Part shown: one piece after another, positions 25,041 to 25,658 of the stretch
Position numbering within the stretch: the first letter of the stretch is position 1
How the letters are laid out: each line of letters opens with the position of its first letter
NCBI GenBank assembly: GCA_003506995.1
Contig: DNXB01000105.1
Coordinates: forward strand, 1 to 25,658
DNA length: 25,658 nucleotides
Direction: 5' to 3'
Source: Verrucomicrobiales bacterium
GTDB taxonomy: Bacteria; Verrucomicrobiota; Verrucomicrobiia; Verrucomicrobiales; Verrucomicrobiaceae
Program-made: the position numbers and the translations under genes
The notes under the pieces: model-generated
Seen by the model: only the letters and a program-made list of their open reading frames with translations
Database searches by the model: none
What the model was told of the DNA's origin: nothing

Positions 25041-25641
25041 TTTTCCCCTGATCGCACTCACCAGCGTCACATGTCAGCTCCAAGCCGATGATACTCAGCC
25101 CGTGAAGGAAGTTACAAACCGCGCCGAACGCGGCACGCTGAGCGATCAGCGCCAGCTCGTGCGCGGCGACACCGGCAAGTGGAACGACTCCGCCACGTTG
25201 CAACATGCGCCACCGCTCGCGCAAAAGCCGCAGGGCATGTCACTTGATGACTGGGCAGACGATTTGAGCGAGAAGAAGCCCGCCACGACCGCAGCAGACG
25301 ATAACTGGCTGCTTTTCCGCACGCGTCAGCTCGATGACAACGACCGCGTGTGGATCGAGAAGATCGAGCGCAGCGGCAATGAGTTCACCATCACCATGCA
25401 CGAGGCGATCTGGCAGGGGAACTACTTCAAAACCTTCACCTGGTATGAAGTCACCGCCGTGAACCTCGGCAAGCTGCCTGCGGGCGATTACACCGTGAAG
25501 TGGATCGTGAAGCCGCTGACCTTCAAACAGCTCGAAAAGCCCCGCGAAGCCCAGAACAACTACCAGACGAACTGGCCGACCGACGACCAGCCGGGCAGCG
25601 GCAAGGCGGTTGAGTTGAAGATCACGTTTGGGGTTCGCTAG
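24901..25641 (+). CDS. exported protein of unknown function with repeat-derived N-terminus
   Basis: The frame runs from 24871; I chose the ATG at 24901, which overlaps the preceding stop (ATGA), giving 246 residues. ATG at 24955 is a good alternative. The first 40-50 residues (EWRMPNEIQMT...SSLIRHSSFWFRHF) are encoded by the palindromic repeat, followed by a hydrophobic stretch (FPLIALTSVTCQLQA) that would serve as the end of a signal peptide. The mature part has LLFRTRQLDDNDRVWIEK, FTITMHEAIWQGNYFKTFTW and LGKLPAGDYTVKWIVKPLTF, a beta-rich, periplasm-like protein that I do not recognise. It is probably co-transcribed with the PQQ-like gene. The real start and whether the native N-terminus was replaced by the repeat are open. 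Confidence 0.7.
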   Translation: MTKPEWRMPNEIQMTEAFMNTSLSCRLCSLSIRASSLIRHSSFWFRHFPLIALTSVTCQLQADDTQPVKEVTNRAERGTLSDQRQLVRGDTGKWNDSATLQHAPPLAQKPQGMSLDDWADDLSEKKPATTAADDNWLLFRTRQLDDNDRVWIEKIERSGNEFTITMHEAIWQGNYFKTFTWYEVTAVNLGKLPAGDYTVKWIVKPLTFKQLEKPREAQNNYQTNWPTDDQPGSGKAVELKITFGVR

Positions 25642-25658
25642 TGTAGTCCGTCCAACAG

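Noticed and set aside
1..25658. CRISPR array
   Set aside because: No regularly spaced direct repeats and no cas genes; the repeats found are palindromes or short tandem units.

Overview
The window looks like a chromosomal segment of a Verrucomicrobia/Planctomycetes-group bacterium, most likely Verrucomicrobia. The basis is the gene content: two sets of DUF1549/DUF1553 'planctomycete cytochrome' proteins with DUF1501 Tat-exported proteins, an exported PQQ-type propeller, a ceramidase-like and a PHP-like exported hydrolase, GC-rich coding, and the low-complexity repeats (NPQSEI-type, and GAATGAC-rich palindromes) common in these genomes. The species cannot be named from the sequence.

Layout. 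(1) 1-1337 (-): a DUF1501 protein cut by the window edge. (2) 1524-5578 (-): a two-gene, translationally coupled nuclease-helicase operon that matches the Hachiman (HamA/HamB, AbpAB-like) anti-phage system. (3) 5787-8264 (-): a PSCyt1/DUF1549/DUF1553 protein, the usual operon partner of DUF1501, so the defence operon sits between two genes that are normally adjacent. (4) 8422-12008 (+): an exported propeller protein with a large C-terminal domain, possibly lambda-carrageenase-like, overlapping a ConA-like exported protein; a candidate polysaccharide-use pair. (5) 12093-15856 (+): a second, uninterrupted DUF1549/1553 + DUF1501 pair. (6) 15963-16821 (+): an ADP-ribosyltransferase-like protein followed by a 79-residue basic protein, a candidate toxin-antitoxin-like pair that I cannot assign to a named family. 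(7) 17001-19103: a compact type II restriction-modification system: a 5-methylcytosine methyltransferase (+), and convergent to it an HNH nuclease coupled to an Xre/controller-type regulator (-). (8) 19215-19430 (-): what looks like the C-terminal remnant of a carbohydrate-active protein. (9) 19420-23355 (-): a ceramidase-like and a PHP/CehA-like exported hydrolase operon. (10) 23567-25641 (+): a PQQ-like propeller and an exported unknown, joined by a palindromic repeat.

The main theme is defence cargo set into a background of exported-degradation genes. Hachiman interrupts one cytochrome/DUF1501 operon. The ART-like pair and the R-M system follow directly after the second such operon. The defence segments are visibly less GC-rich than the metabolic genes, although I did not compute this. 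The best candidate for something undescribed is the ART-like gene plus small partner at 15963-16821.
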